Below are positions 37,101 through 45,952 of a DNA stretch of 64,000 nucleotides, piece after piece. The position numbers and the translations under genes were made by a program. The stretch is from Eumeta japonica (lineage: Eukaryota; Arthropoda; Insecta; Lepidoptera; Psychidae), in contig BGZK01000702.1 in the NCBI GenBank assembly GCA_005406025.1, forward strand, positions 186,001 through 250,000, given 5' to 3'. The first letter of the stretch is position 1. Every line of letters starts with the position of its first letter. The notes beneath the pieces were generated by a model. The model searched no databases. It saw only the letters and a program-made list of their open reading frames with translations, and had not been told where the DNA came from.

Positions 37101-40100
37101 GCATATCTATGCCAAATTCACTCTACTTGGATGTTTTGGATGCTTGTACATCCATGTAGAAAGGAAGCTATGGTAAAAGAAATGCTAATTAATATCACCC
37201 TAAACATGTTTAATGATATAAACTATAATTGTATCAAAATTCATTCTAATTAGTTGTCTCTTTATGTCCATAGGGGCAAAACTGTAGACAACTGCTGATT
37301 GACTATAAAGGTCATAAGTAATATAATTTATAATAAAGCAAAATATGGCTTAACAAATATACATCACTAAAAAGTACAATATAAGACAATGAAATTAAGA
37401 GATTTACTCACAGTTGGGTGGTGTAAGCGGAATATCATTCTCCTCAGCCCAGCCAACAGGGTGTATATAAGGAGAGGTAGGATCCACCCAGTAATCATAT
37501 ATTTCATCCCAGCTGTCGAAATTTATCAAAATACGATTATCAAGCATGTCAGCGACAGTAGCGACACACACCAGCTTGTTTTTACGATCCTCAGCTTCCA
37601 GTTTCATTCCGATGCGAAAACCATTTGGTCTCATCATCTACAGGAAAACAGTGGTTGAGAAATGGTTTTGAAAAAATTAACAAACTACAAAGAAGGATGT
37701 AAGTTATTTGTCTCTAATTAAGATATTTCAAATTGCTATTCATTTAAAGATTTTGTAAAAAATTACCTTTTTTTAATATTTTCGATTGGAAAATCAAAAT
37801 AACCAAAAATAAGCATTTTATATAACATTGATAACTGTCAATTTCAGATCTATTGATGCTTTACAATTCAAAATCAATATAAAGATACATATTTGTATGA
37901 TATTTTGACTTATGTTGGAAATAAAATTAGTTGAATAAATGCTAATTATATATGTTGTTAATATCAAACTATAATTGTATCAAAATTCACTCCAATTAGA
38001 TGTCCCTTTATGTCCATATGGACAGAACTGTACACAACTGCTATTGACTACAGAGATCATATAGACTACAGAAACTCACCGAAGCACACAGGTGTGGAAA
38101 GAGATGCTTTGGTGCCGCTATTGCTTTCATTTGTTTTAAGTACAAAGGCCAGGAAAAACTTGCTGCACTATAATTAGCAGGAGGTTTTAATGTCCTGCCA
38201 TTTTTTTCACACCAGCCAGGAGGAAAAATATCGATGGAATCTGCATTTATCCAGTAATCATGTATATCGGGAAAGCCATCAAAGTGTAGTCTCATCCTAT
38301 AACCCTGTGTTTCTGATACTGATACAACGCAAAACATTGAGGGATGTGATGGATCTATTGCTTCCATTCTCATACCAACTTTGAAACCATTTTTGTTATA
38401 TGGGAATGGATCTTTGAATAACTTAATGGGTGCCTGCTTTGCTTTACAAAATTCCAAGTACTTTATCCACGAAAATCCATTCTTACCCGACATCCAAGGA
38501 TATTTCTCATTTTCAGCATTATCCTCGCTCATTTTCATCAAGGCAGTTTCTGTTAAGCGAGTTTCATTTGGTGGTGGATCATATTGCTTGGGTACAGACT
38601 TTTCATCTTTTCTTTCGCTTGTTGATTCAGAATTAGTTCTTTCCATTCTCATTAGCAATTTCTTCATCTTATTTTTTTTCTTATTTAATTCTGCCTTTTC
38701 TCTGTCCTTTTTTAACTGGATAGCTTTTTGGACCTGATCACGACAAGCAAGACTACAAAAATTGGGTGTTATGAAATCTGCCGCCATTCCATGGCATCCA
38801 CAACCATCACAACTGTACAAATCCTCAGGAGATGTAGGTTTTTTTTCTTTGCCACTTCGATCTATACGTTGCTTTAATGGTGTATTATATTTAGATTCAG
38901 GATTCAATGAAAAATTTTCCTCCTGATCACTACCATCAATTAAATCAATTAAGCCAAATTCATTTGTTTGAAACTGCAGTGTGCTTCCTTGAAGATTAGC
39001 AATGCCATTGTTCCATAAAAGACCTGGTGGATCTTCCTCTATGGCCAAGTCCAAACTCTTTTCTCGGTTGTTTTTTAAAAAGTCCTTTTTAATGTCATTT
39101 TCTACACTAGAATAATAGGTTATTTGTAAACTATCATTATCTTTGTCCAAATTTACACTATCAACATTAGATTCTTGATAATTATCAGTATTCAATTCTC
39201 TTAAATTTGCTTTTGATTCTAATTCTTTCTCCAACTTTTCATCGCAAAACAAAGAAGGCACTCTATGATCATCAGCCTCGCTTTGCATTTTTTCCACAAC
39301 TTTTACAGGTGAACTATATTTTGCGGTCTTGTGGGAGTTTTCATTACATAGAGATATCCTTCTTTTTAAGTTGGTATTCAAAATTTTTCTGTCACTATTG
39401 TCAGAATTAGATCTTCTTAAAATAGCAGGTGCAGGTATAGTAATAGTAGTAGTATTGTCATTTCTATCAATAACCGTTTTATTCAATAAACTTTTTCCTT
39501 TTTCTGGAATGGCCAATGTAAAAGATTTTTCTCTAGTTTGTCCTCCTTCATCATCAGCGATAGAAACTGTATATATATCATCATTCATGGAAGCATTTGT
39601 TTCTGGAATCGAAAGTGTATACTCTTGTTCTCCAATAGATTCTGCCCGAGAGCCAGGAATAGACAAAGCAAATGATTTATCTGATTTGGGACTTTGGGGC
39701 ACTGCAGTAATAGTGGCTGGACATTCTTTATTATTTGCTGGGGTAATTTTAGCTAATGGTTGCAAAGGTGGCATTTCATTGGTATCTGATGTGGTATCTC
39801 TCATGACTGTTATATTTCCTTGTGGATCATTTTGTATTTGACCATTAGCAATTTGCAAGTTAATAATAGGGCCTTTAGATGACATACTTGCAGGTAATGT
39901 CACAGGCAAAATGAATTTTTTGGACATTCCCATTGGGGTTAAATATAATTTCTGATTAGAAGCAGAATTTACTGAATTCAACTGGTTATTAGGAATCAGA
40001 ATAGATTGGTCGGCTATTTTAGTTGTGTTAGATTTTTTTACAGATCCTAAATATGCTATTGTTTGTTTTCCAGAGTTGCCTGCAGCAATACTCACTGGCA

Positions 40101-42429
40101 TTACAACTTTTTCATTGGGTTTTGGTTTCTGAATTACAATTGGCTGAGAAGAATTTGGAGTTAAAATTGAAGACTTGTTTTGAGCTGATACCTTTGGGGC
40201 TAAATTAGTTTTTGTATTTACACTAGGAATTAATTGTATTCCTGCAGCACTGGTAACAACCTAAAAAAGATAAACTATTGAAATACTCAAATATAAATGA
40301 AGAATGAACTAAATTTAAGTCAAACGTGTACCCACATTCACTGGTACTAGTATAGAAAAAAAACTGGACAACTACTAATAGGACATGTACCCTCAGGGTT
40401 TCGTATAAATTTAAGTATGTAAGTAAATATTTCATTCATCAAGACTCAATGACTTTTATCTGTTCTCAATATTGATACTGTTGAGATATTGGTCCTATTA
40501 ATTCTGACATATTTCTTTAAAAATTTTTTCGAATTTTCTAAAAAATATCCATACTTTTGCAAAATTTTGTTTTCATAGAACGAAGTTAAAAAAATCTTCT
40601 CTAGGTGCAACTTTACATTAATAAAAAAAATCATATCATGTAAATAGATGATTTTTATGTTTTTTATTTACTTGTGCTGTGGGACTATCACTGAGGCGTT
40701 TCAATAAGTATTCCATTTTTCTTACTTTAGTAAAGAACATAAAAATACAAAATGTGTAAATTATTGTACAGAGTACCAAAGCACATGTTACATAAAGATT
40801 TTCATATTTCATAGCACAATTAAAATAAAAAAAGTAGACAAGCATGAATTAAATTTACTCTTGAGAATATTAACCTTAGTTCATTTATAAAAAATAGAAT
40901 ATAAATTTTTCCTTTCAAAATTAAAAACTTTACAATACTGCAATAGCATACATATACTACTTAAACATATAAGTTCGGTTACAAAGATTTTCATAATTTA
41001 TAATTATCCATTTTGATTGAACAGCATTTATGTAAATGTAAGCATAATATAAACAAACTTAAACATTATTAATGACCCTAACCATTTGTTTTGATTCACT
41101 CTTCTCTGGTGTATGACAATATAGATATACTAACATGTTAAACATAGAACTGTAGACCTACTATAACTCTAATAGTAGTGATACAAAGCCACCGAGTTGT
41201 AAGGACCCAAAATAACAAAAAGATATCTTAAAGTGATAAATTAAACACTACAATAGTTAGTAGATACAAGTCAAAATTCGATTAGGGCATTCATTATCAT
41301 ATAAACCATTATCAATTAAAATAAGAAAATTATGATTAAAATTTTAAGAAGTATTATAAGTATTTATACTAACAGGTTTCCGAACAATTATTTGAGGAGG
41401 ATTCCCACTGGAACTAGCTTGGCTCATAACATCCGTACTTGTGACAGGTTTTAGGCCAGATGGAGTTTGAATATATACCAAATGGGGTACTGTTCTAGCA
41501 GAACCACATATTTGAACAGAATTAGTAGCATTTGAATTTGGTAATTGCAGCTGTATTGATGAATTATTTGTAGAAGTGGGGATCTGAACAATATTGCTAC
41601 TGGGTGCTACTTGAACATGTGACGGATTAGTTATATTGCCTGTCATTTTTATAGGCAAAGATGTAGAAGCATCTGGTAATTGCAACTGAGGATTCGATAT
41701 AGAGATATCAGTACTGTTATCCATATTTGCATTAACACCTCTAGAGTTATTACCCACATGTACATGAATTATTGAGCTGTGCAAAGGTTGCGTGGTATTA
41801 TGAAGAAGAGGCATAGATGGCAAAGTTGGTGTAGTTAATTGTATATTCTGATTGGGTGCAGGTAACTGAAGAGGTACATTAATTGTTTTTCCTGCAGGCA
41901 ACTGGACAGGCACATTTGTTGTCGTGCCAGATCCTTGCAATGGTAAACTGACAGTTGGTGCAGTGATTTGTAAGGGCACAGTACTTGTAGGACCTGATAA
42001 TTGTACAGGTACATTAATGTTAGAATTGGATCCTGGTATCTGGACAGGCACATGGACGGTTGATAATTGCAATGGATATGGGCCAGAGTTTGTATGAATT
42101 TTTACTGGTGCCAAAGAGTGAGTAACAATATTGTGTGTGAGAGGCATAGAGTTCTGTGACCCTTGTACAGAAGTCACCAGCATGCCGCTCGATACAGGTG
42201 TCTGTAAGCAATTTAAATGAGGATATAGACAGAGCAAAATATTTCACAATACTAAAAAAAACAAAACACAACTTACTCTCAATGAATTAATTAGAACATT
42301 TTGTTGTGCGTTGTTGTGCGCTAAGTTCCCAATAATAGACGAATTAGTCGATTTTAATAACCTTTTTTTTAAGATATCAGTTTTCGAGTCATCAAACTTT
42401 TGAACTGAATTACTTTGCGTACTCTCCAT
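24906..42429 (-). CDS. l(3)mbt: Lethal(3)malignant brain tumor: FCS zinc finger, 3x MBT, C2HC, SAM
   Basis: L(3)mbt/L3MBTL proteins are nuclear chromatin factors that read mono- and dimethyl-lysine and repress transcription. Coding exons (minus): 42277-42429, 41370-42201, 40672-40724 (provisional), 38080-40260, 37412-37637, 35861-36000, 32988-33159, 30833-31025, 29125-29187, 28625-28685, 25725-25973, 24906-25100; joined, 4518 nt and about 1505 residues (1486 without the provisional exon). Domains: low-complexity Q/P/S/T/N-rich N-terminus with internal repeats; FCS finger near 826-862 (CDGCGCHGMAADF...FCSLAC); MBT1 near 930-1040; MBT2 near 1050-1145; MBT3 near 1150-1250; C2HC finger near 1263-1290; SAM at about 1438-1503. 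MBT2 keeps the methyl-lysine pocket residues (D and N of EDRKN; F, W, Y of NFDSWDEIY). The domain set and length (fly about 1480) match L(3)mbt rather than Scm or Sfmbt. Confidence 0.95.
25101..25724 (-). other. l(3)mbt intron before the SAM exon
   Basis: 624 bp AT-rich intron; nothing recognised. Confidence 0.8.
25725..25973 (-). CDS. l(3)mbt: l(3)mbt exon (linker and SAM start)
   Basis: 83 codons, QGSDEDSVTSSSSKRW to PAQPTKWSQ; donor gtgaat after 25725. KW at the end begins the SAM domain, completed by the next exon. The 5' end is a NAGNAG acceptor (ttTAGCAG), so the first Gln may be skipped (start 25970). Confidence 0.88.
27690..27800 (+). repeat. Degenerate lepidopteran repeat tail
   Basis: Sequence running from tacatcttgcag through gacatatggacaaacagatatg to AAGGGTTCC...CAGAACCCTAAAAA. 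I recognise this arrangement (primer-like gacagacagacag block, then a GGGTTCCg/GGAACCC inverted pair) as a common moth and butterfly dispersed repeat. Confidence 0.5.
28068..28160 (+). repeat. AC/CG-rich microsatellite
   Basis: Imperfect (AC)n with CGCA-type variants (acgcacgcacgcacgc in the middle). It produces a spurious Val/Arg/Cys-rich ORF on the minus strand. Confidence 0.85.
28205..28367 (-). mobile_element. MITE copy 3 (inverted)
   Basis: Same family as 6136-6302 and 24035-24192, in reverse orientation: on the minus strand it opens CAGTACAACGCACAAAACTC. TA follows the right end (28368-28369); the left TA has mutated to TG. More diverged than the other two. Confidence 0.75.
28625..28685 (-). 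CDS. l(3)mbt: l(3)mbt short exon (AT-hook-like basic segment)
   Basis: 61 nt; acceptor atag before 28685, donor gtaagt after 28625. It encodes STRGRPPKHKRVEEASKIDP. The RGRPPK core resembles an AT-hook, a minor-groove DNA-binding motif. Frame and phase match both neighbours. Confidence 0.85.
28928..28981. repeat. Perfect inverted repeat, 20-bp arms
   Basis: CACTTAATAATAATAAATAA at 28928-28947 and its exact reverse complement at 28962-28981, with a 14-nt spacer. Confidence 0.9.
29041..29116 (+). repeat. Tandem duplication, 38-bp unit x2
   Basis: atagatgataattgttaaca... at 29041-29078 is repeated exactly at 29079-29116 except for the last base. It ends 6 bp from the exon's GT donor at 29123-29124. 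Confidence 0.9.
29125..29187 (-). CDS. l(3)mbt: l(3)mbt short exon
   Basis: 63 nt; acceptor cacag before 29187, donor gtgagt after 29125. It encodes VHGRVSKPDSSTPTSDTVRE, a flexible linker between the C2HC finger and the SAM domain. Phase 2 on both sides fits the flanking exons exactly. Confidence 0.85.
29188..30832 (-). other. l(3)mbt intron with repeat pieces and an orphan promoter
   Basis: 1.6 kb intron. It holds a SINE-like stretch with a B-box-like GAGTTCGAATC at about 29492, a 'gacccccatgaccctcccc..ggatccaccattgg' repeat tail at 30135-30172, and the heat-shock-type promoter at 30591-30630 on the plus strand. Confidence 0.75.
30591..30630 (+). promoter_or_regulatory. Heat-shock-type promoter (HSE array plus TATA box)
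   Basis: TTCAAGAATATTCTGGA at 30591-30607 is a textbook heat-shock element, alternating TTC and GAA units with two-base spacing. It is followed 15 bp later by AGTATAAATAGAG with TATAAATA at 30623-30630, the same TATA context as insect hsp70 promoters. A further TTCTAGA lies at 30562-30568. Downstream sequence (30655-30720, with caaccaacaacaag) looks like an hsp leader, but no heat-shock ORF follows. Opposite strand to l(3)mbt. Confidence 0.6.
30833..31025 (-). CDS. l(3)mbt: l(3)mbt exon (C2HC zinc finger)
   Basis: 193 nt, GC-rich; acceptor tacag before 31025, donor gttatc after 30833. It encodes TPEEAATAGPCGVGGCRG to AHALPRTKR (first codon split). CGVGGCRGLGSAVGG..K.H......CPY fits the Myt1-like C2HC finger that follows the MBT repeats in L3MBTL proteins. 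Phase 1 in and phase 2 out fit both neighbours. Confidence 0.88.
31026..32987 (-). other. l(3)mbt intron
   Basis: 1.96 kb, AT-rich, with a (TG)n-like run near 31760-31780. No element or ORF recognised with confidence. Confidence 0.75.
32988..33159 (-). CDS. l(3)mbt: l(3)mbt exon (second half of MBT3)
   Basis: 172 nt; acceptor ataag before 33159, donor gtaagt after 32988. It encodes VPFLIRVATISEVKGHQV to TYHPLEPPL. RIAFDGWSDDFSFW and PDMHPVGWC are MBT signatures. Ends in phase 1. Confidence 0.94.
34529..34708 (+). repeat. Tandem repeat, about 47-bp unit x4
   Basis: Four copies of tttaaatcgtagataaagca-gcaccaata-(ata)-ttcatgaatc-aaaata with small indels, e.g. starting at 34529, 34575, 34625 and 34670 (approximate). 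Confidence 0.85.
35440..35650 (+). repeat. Degenerate purine-rich minisatellite
   Basis: Repeated variants of gggac(ca)g.aatcgagaac and accagaat.ga on the plus strand; unit is irregular, about 18-30 bp. Confidence 0.6.
35861..36000 (-). CDS. l(3)mbt: l(3)mbt exon (first half of MBT3)
   Basis: 140 nt; acceptor aatag before 36000, donor gtaagt after 35861. It encodes YKDPDAFTWDKYLVDTGAS to KLEVVDPR, matching the human block with TWDKYL..TGASAVP. Begins in phase 1. Confidence 0.94.
36001..37411 (-). other. l(3)mbt intron with a possible cassette exon
   Basis: 1.4 kb between the MBT2 and MBT3 exons. A possible 98-nt cassette exon lies at 36704-36801; otherwise AT-rich and featureless. Confidence 0.7.
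36704..36801 (-). CDS. l(3)mbt: Possible l(3)mbt cassette exon
   Basis: Open for 32 codons (TSFRQHSDEARYPSIP, AIDRVYSNLTMI) with acceptor tttcacag and donor gtaatg. It joins in frame only if the preceding exon uses a donor 4 nt further (37408 instead of 37412), then adds 34 residues between MBT2 and MBT3. Direct joining of 37412 to 36000 reproduces the usual family spacing, so this exon is optional or spurious. Confidence 0.35.
37412..37637 (-). CDS. l(3)mbt: l(3)mbt exon (MBT2 core)
   Basis: 226 nt; acceptor tgtag before 37637, donor gtgagt after 37412. It encodes MMRPNGFRIGMKLEAED to NDIPLTPPN. The methyl-lysine pocket is intact: D and N in EDRKN, F, W and Y in NFDSWDEIY (human L3MBTL1 D355, N358, F379, W382, Y386). 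So dimethyl- or monomethyl-lysine binding is expected. Confidence 0.93.
38080..40260 (-). CDS. l(3)mbt: l(3)mbt large exon (repeats, FCS finger, MBT1)
   Basis: 2181 nt, phase 0 at both ends; acceptor tttttag before 40260, donor gtgagt after 38080. From VVTSAAGIQLIPSV to APKHLFPHLCAS. It holds a disordered region with a repeated LSIP motif (39492-39685), the FCS zinc finger (CDGCGC...FCSLAC), a Lys-rich helix (LKKDREKAELNKKKNK), complete MBT1 (NGFKVGMRMEAIDP, LHFDGFPDIHDYW, DIFPPGWCEKNG) and the start of MBT2. Confidence 0.95.
39492..39685 (-). repeat. LSIP peptide repeats in l(3)mbt
   Basis: Coding repeats in the large exon: SFALSIPG, EYTLSIPE, IYTVSIAD, SFTLAIPE, spaced 16-20 residues apart in an acidic, Ser-rich context. 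Confidence 0.8.
40672..40724 (-). CDS. l(3)mbt: l(3)mbt short exon (provisional)
   Basis: 53 nt encoding RKMEYLLKRLSDSPTAQ; acceptor ctaaag before 40724, donor gtaaat after 40672. It fits the frame only if the previous exon uses the gtataa donor (end 41370). Joining 41374 (gttagt donor) straight to 40260 is also in frame, so this exon may be alternative. Confidence 0.45.
40725..41369 (-). other. l(3)mbt intron
   Basis: 645 bp AT-rich; nothing recognised. Confidence 0.7.
41370..42201 (-). CDS. l(3)mbt: l(3)mbt exon 2 (Q/P-rich repeats)
   Basis: About 277 codons from TPVSSGMLVTSVQGSQNS to IIVRKPV; acceptor tacag before 42201. No known fold; rich in Gln, Pro, Ser, Thr, Asn. It includes a row of VPVQIPG/VPLQLPA-type repeats (41865-42062). 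The 3' end is 41370 or 41374 depending on which of two donors 4 nt apart is used. Confidence 0.85.
42277..42429 (-). CDS. l(3)mbt: l(3)mbt first coding exon
   Basis: 51 codons, MESTQSNSVQKFDDSK to QNVLINSLR; donor gtaagt after 42277. The ATG at 42427-42429 is preceded on the minus strand by caaaa, a good insect start context, and an in-frame stop lies upstream. Joins in frame to the 42201 exon. Confidence 0.8.
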
Positions 42430-44399
42430 TTTTGAACTCCGAAATTTCTATAGAAGTCATCACAAATAGTTTATTAATACTCACAGTTTAGAAGTGACTC
42501 TGAAAGTAAAGAACTAATAAATTATCGCTCACCGAAAAATAATCAGCGGAGCACTTAATCGCAACATTAATAACAAAAAGATTGTCAAGAACACTAAAAA
42601 ATAAAAACACCTCTTTCAAAACAAAAAATTAGAAAACTCCAGTACTTTAAATAAGTCACCGAAATTACTTTTAGGAATTATTTTGTTTCATATGTATCGG
42701 ACTCTAATTGTGCAGCTACTTTTCCATGATTCGCAACCTTCTACAGAAAAGTTGATTAAACAGTAAAAAGAAACGTTTTCAGCAGACGAACGCAATAGAA
42801 ATATAAAGAACACGTGCATCTATAATTTTCTATTAAGAATAATTATATTATCACCTTCTTTTTTATATAATAAAAATATTCTTCATCGAAAAATCGCGAC
42901 GATATTTACCCGTCTACCACAACTGGTAATATTCTGACAACAGCCAAAATGTAATTTCGCTGTGTTGGTATAACCGAATTTTCCTCCAATAACCGTTCAG
43001 TATTATCGTGACGAAGCTTTCGCGCCAAAGAACCTCGTTAAAAATTCGTCAGATAATTACAATATAATATGAATTAACAATTATTAATTATAACTTACGG
43101 AGATGAGATTTAAATGGACCATTACTTAAAAAGATTTATTCAATTTGTTGAAGAAAAATGAAAAATATCATTTAATCTTGCGATAAATTATTCAAAGTTC
43201 ACCCATTGTTAAAATAATGACAAAACCTCCTAATAATGTTAATTAGATTTTTTTTATTTATTTTTTAATTATATAGATATTTCCCTTACACACTCATTCA
43301 TTAATCAAACATATAAAATAATACGTTAATAATTTGACCGGAAGTCCTAAACACACGCAACTTCGACAATCACCTTATTTATAAAAGTATCTCGTAAGAA
43401 AAATCTATGTAGATATATATGATAGTTTTATTTTGTAAAACATTCATGTTTTAATAATTCAAATCTTTGGTAAAATGGTGTATTAGTCTAAATAGGCGTC
43501 AGACATCTAAAAAGTTCATTGTTCGATGCTTTGCGTAAAATTTTCATTTCATTTTTTTTTTTAATTATTAATGCTATTTATTTGAATGTCACTAAGCTTT
43601 GCGTGGTTTGTGTTTGCGTGGAATCATGGTAAAGCCAAAAAAAAGAATTTATATAATTATAATTTTAATTATAAGTATATGGTGCTTTATATTTAAACTT
43701 TATAGGTGGCCAGCCTGTTAGTCACAGAACACGATAATGATTGATAAGGATTGAAAGCAATGAATTATAGGTGGAATAATGATTTAATTTAAAAACAAAA
43801 GTTATTTTAAGCAAAGCTTTTCCTTTGAAACTACAATAGAAATATTTTTTTTTAAAGTGGCAGTAAGTTAAATTAGTTGGCCAAGATATTGAATTTGAAT
43901 GGTCATTATAAAACAAAATTTCTTTGAATGTAAGAGTACATAGACATTGTGTAAGTATTTTTTTGATTTCTGAGTAACGATTTGACTCACATTATTTATT
44001 TATTTAAACTAAGTATAACAATAGTGGTCTTACTTATTTATCAAAATGTATGTGAAATTACGATTATTGTACATATTATATAGCTAACGAAGCCACCAGT
44101 CTCAAGCCACATGCTTGGAAACGAAACTTTACTATAAGTTAAAAGAAAAATTCTGTTGTCTACAACTTTAATTATTTTAGGTTTGCCAATAAGACACCTG
44201 AAAGGATTGATTATAAAAATAAATAACTATAAGCCAAATTTAATCTCACTTTTTTTTTTCTTGTCGTCTAGTACGTCTATTCAACAATCTATTATGTCGC
44301 TTATGGCTTTATACTTATTTTTAATTATATTTGAAAGTCAAATTAATTTCTGAATGCGTTGTTTTTGTTAACATTTGGAAAATAGGCTTAATGTCTTCC

Positions 44400-44880
44400 T
44401 TTTTTACCTTCTTGCGACGGGAGGAGGTAAAAAATGCATAATGCACATCCATGCACGTAGGTAGTGTGAGGCTGAAACCCACTAGAAAAGTCCGTCCTCC
44501 TAAAAAAATGACTCCTCGATAAATATTGTTAGCTGGAATGCTGTGACAGCTTTACCGAATGCGGCCGGACAGCACATAGGGGTGCCGATGGCAAGTGACA
44601 TGCCCTGTGGGCGATTCCTCAACGGATCGCCTCGGCAAAGGAACACGGGTCGGGTCCATTTAATCTACCCGGCACGGATAGGCTCAATGAAGTGGGGTGC
44701 TATGGCATGACTTGACCTTACTGATTTAGAGATATCTAAGCTTAGTAAGTCATTTGTGTTGTTGACTTTCATAAGGCTTTCTATTGCAGCTGTTAGAACA
44801 TCGGATGGATCGACAAGTACATTTTGTGGCCTACGGATATAATGATAAGGGTGGGGTGGCGTAGAGGTCACTTAAGGCAA
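44400..44880 (-). repeat. GC-rich block, probable transposon remnant
   Basis: Abruptly GC-richer than its surroundings, with a 68-codon ORF on the minus strand (44665-44871, including DVLTAAIESLMKVNNTND). I do not recognise the family. Confidence 0.4.
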
Positions 44881-45001
44881 TGAGTTATTTTTGAACCAGC
44901 GTGTCTAAGCCCGAACATTTTGCAAATCACTTGTTCAATTACTATTTACTTTTATATATTTTATATCTTTATTATATATTTCATAACTTTCTATATTAAT
45001 A

Positions 45002-45006
<5 letters not shown>

Positions 45007-45047
<41 letters not shown>
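45007..45047 (+). repeat. (TA)n microsatellite
   Basis: About 20 uninterrupted TA units. Confidence 0.95.
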
Positions 45048-45054
<7 letters not shown>

Positions 45055-45952
45055 ATATATATCACAATTTCTATACATATAATAGCAAATACATGTAAAT
45101 TTTTGCCTCATAACAAGTCACCGCTACAAAATTTTTACTTTAAAATTTATTATAAATAATATTCACTAATAAGATACTGAATTAGTAACTAATATTTTCA
45201 GAGCTTTCTTCAAAGCTTAAAATAAATTTAGTTATTATTGATTTTTAACTACAAAACTATGGTAATGTAAATTTAATACACCTGCAGAAAATGTTTTCTA
45301 GTATTGTATTAAAGCTTATAGCAAGTTATAATAACTACATATTTTAAAAATTAGAATTCAACAACTTTAAACTTATGGTTTTGCATTTTCCCATTGGTAT
45401 AAGATGCGTAATATTTGATCAATTCATTATATATAATCTATACAATAAGGACACTTAAAAGGTGAAATTTCATTAAACATACATAGTAAATATAATTATA
45501 ATTAAGAAATGCAAGAGGAATATAATGAACCGCTATTATTGATCTTTCAAAATAACAATTATTTCTCTCAACCTTTTATCATTAATTTTCTTAGAAATAA
45601 TATTTTGATTTTTGCATCTATTGCTACTGATTAAAAAGTGTTTTTATGTGGATTACGTAACACAGTCTCCTAATCTCTCTATTTGAATCGAAATTGAATT
45701 TGGGTAAATTTCAAATTCATGTAATTAAATATTTTAAAAATAAAACAATAAATCTCTTGGAGGGTGAGCACCTTTGAAATAAAAAAAGCTAGCGTCATTT
45801 TAAACAAAAAACAACATGAAAAGGTGTTGCAATATTTGAATACTTATATTAAAAAACGTAAAAATGCACAAACGAGGTTTTTATTAATTTCAGCAATCAA
45901 AATTTGTTAATTATAAATCAGTAAAATCAGAAGTATCTTTATTTTTCGGGCA

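Noticed and set aside
37408..37412. Use of the 37408 donor as the main l(3)mbt splice
   Set aside because: The 37412 donor is stronger and its join to 36000 gives the canonical MBT2-MBT3 spacing; the other is listed only as a possible alternative.
39329..39841. 170-codon plus-strand ORF
   Set aside because: Antisense shadow of the large l(3)mbt exon.
45007..45159. ORF of repeated Ile-Tyr at 44920-45159
   Set aside because: Readthrough of the (TA)n microsatellite.
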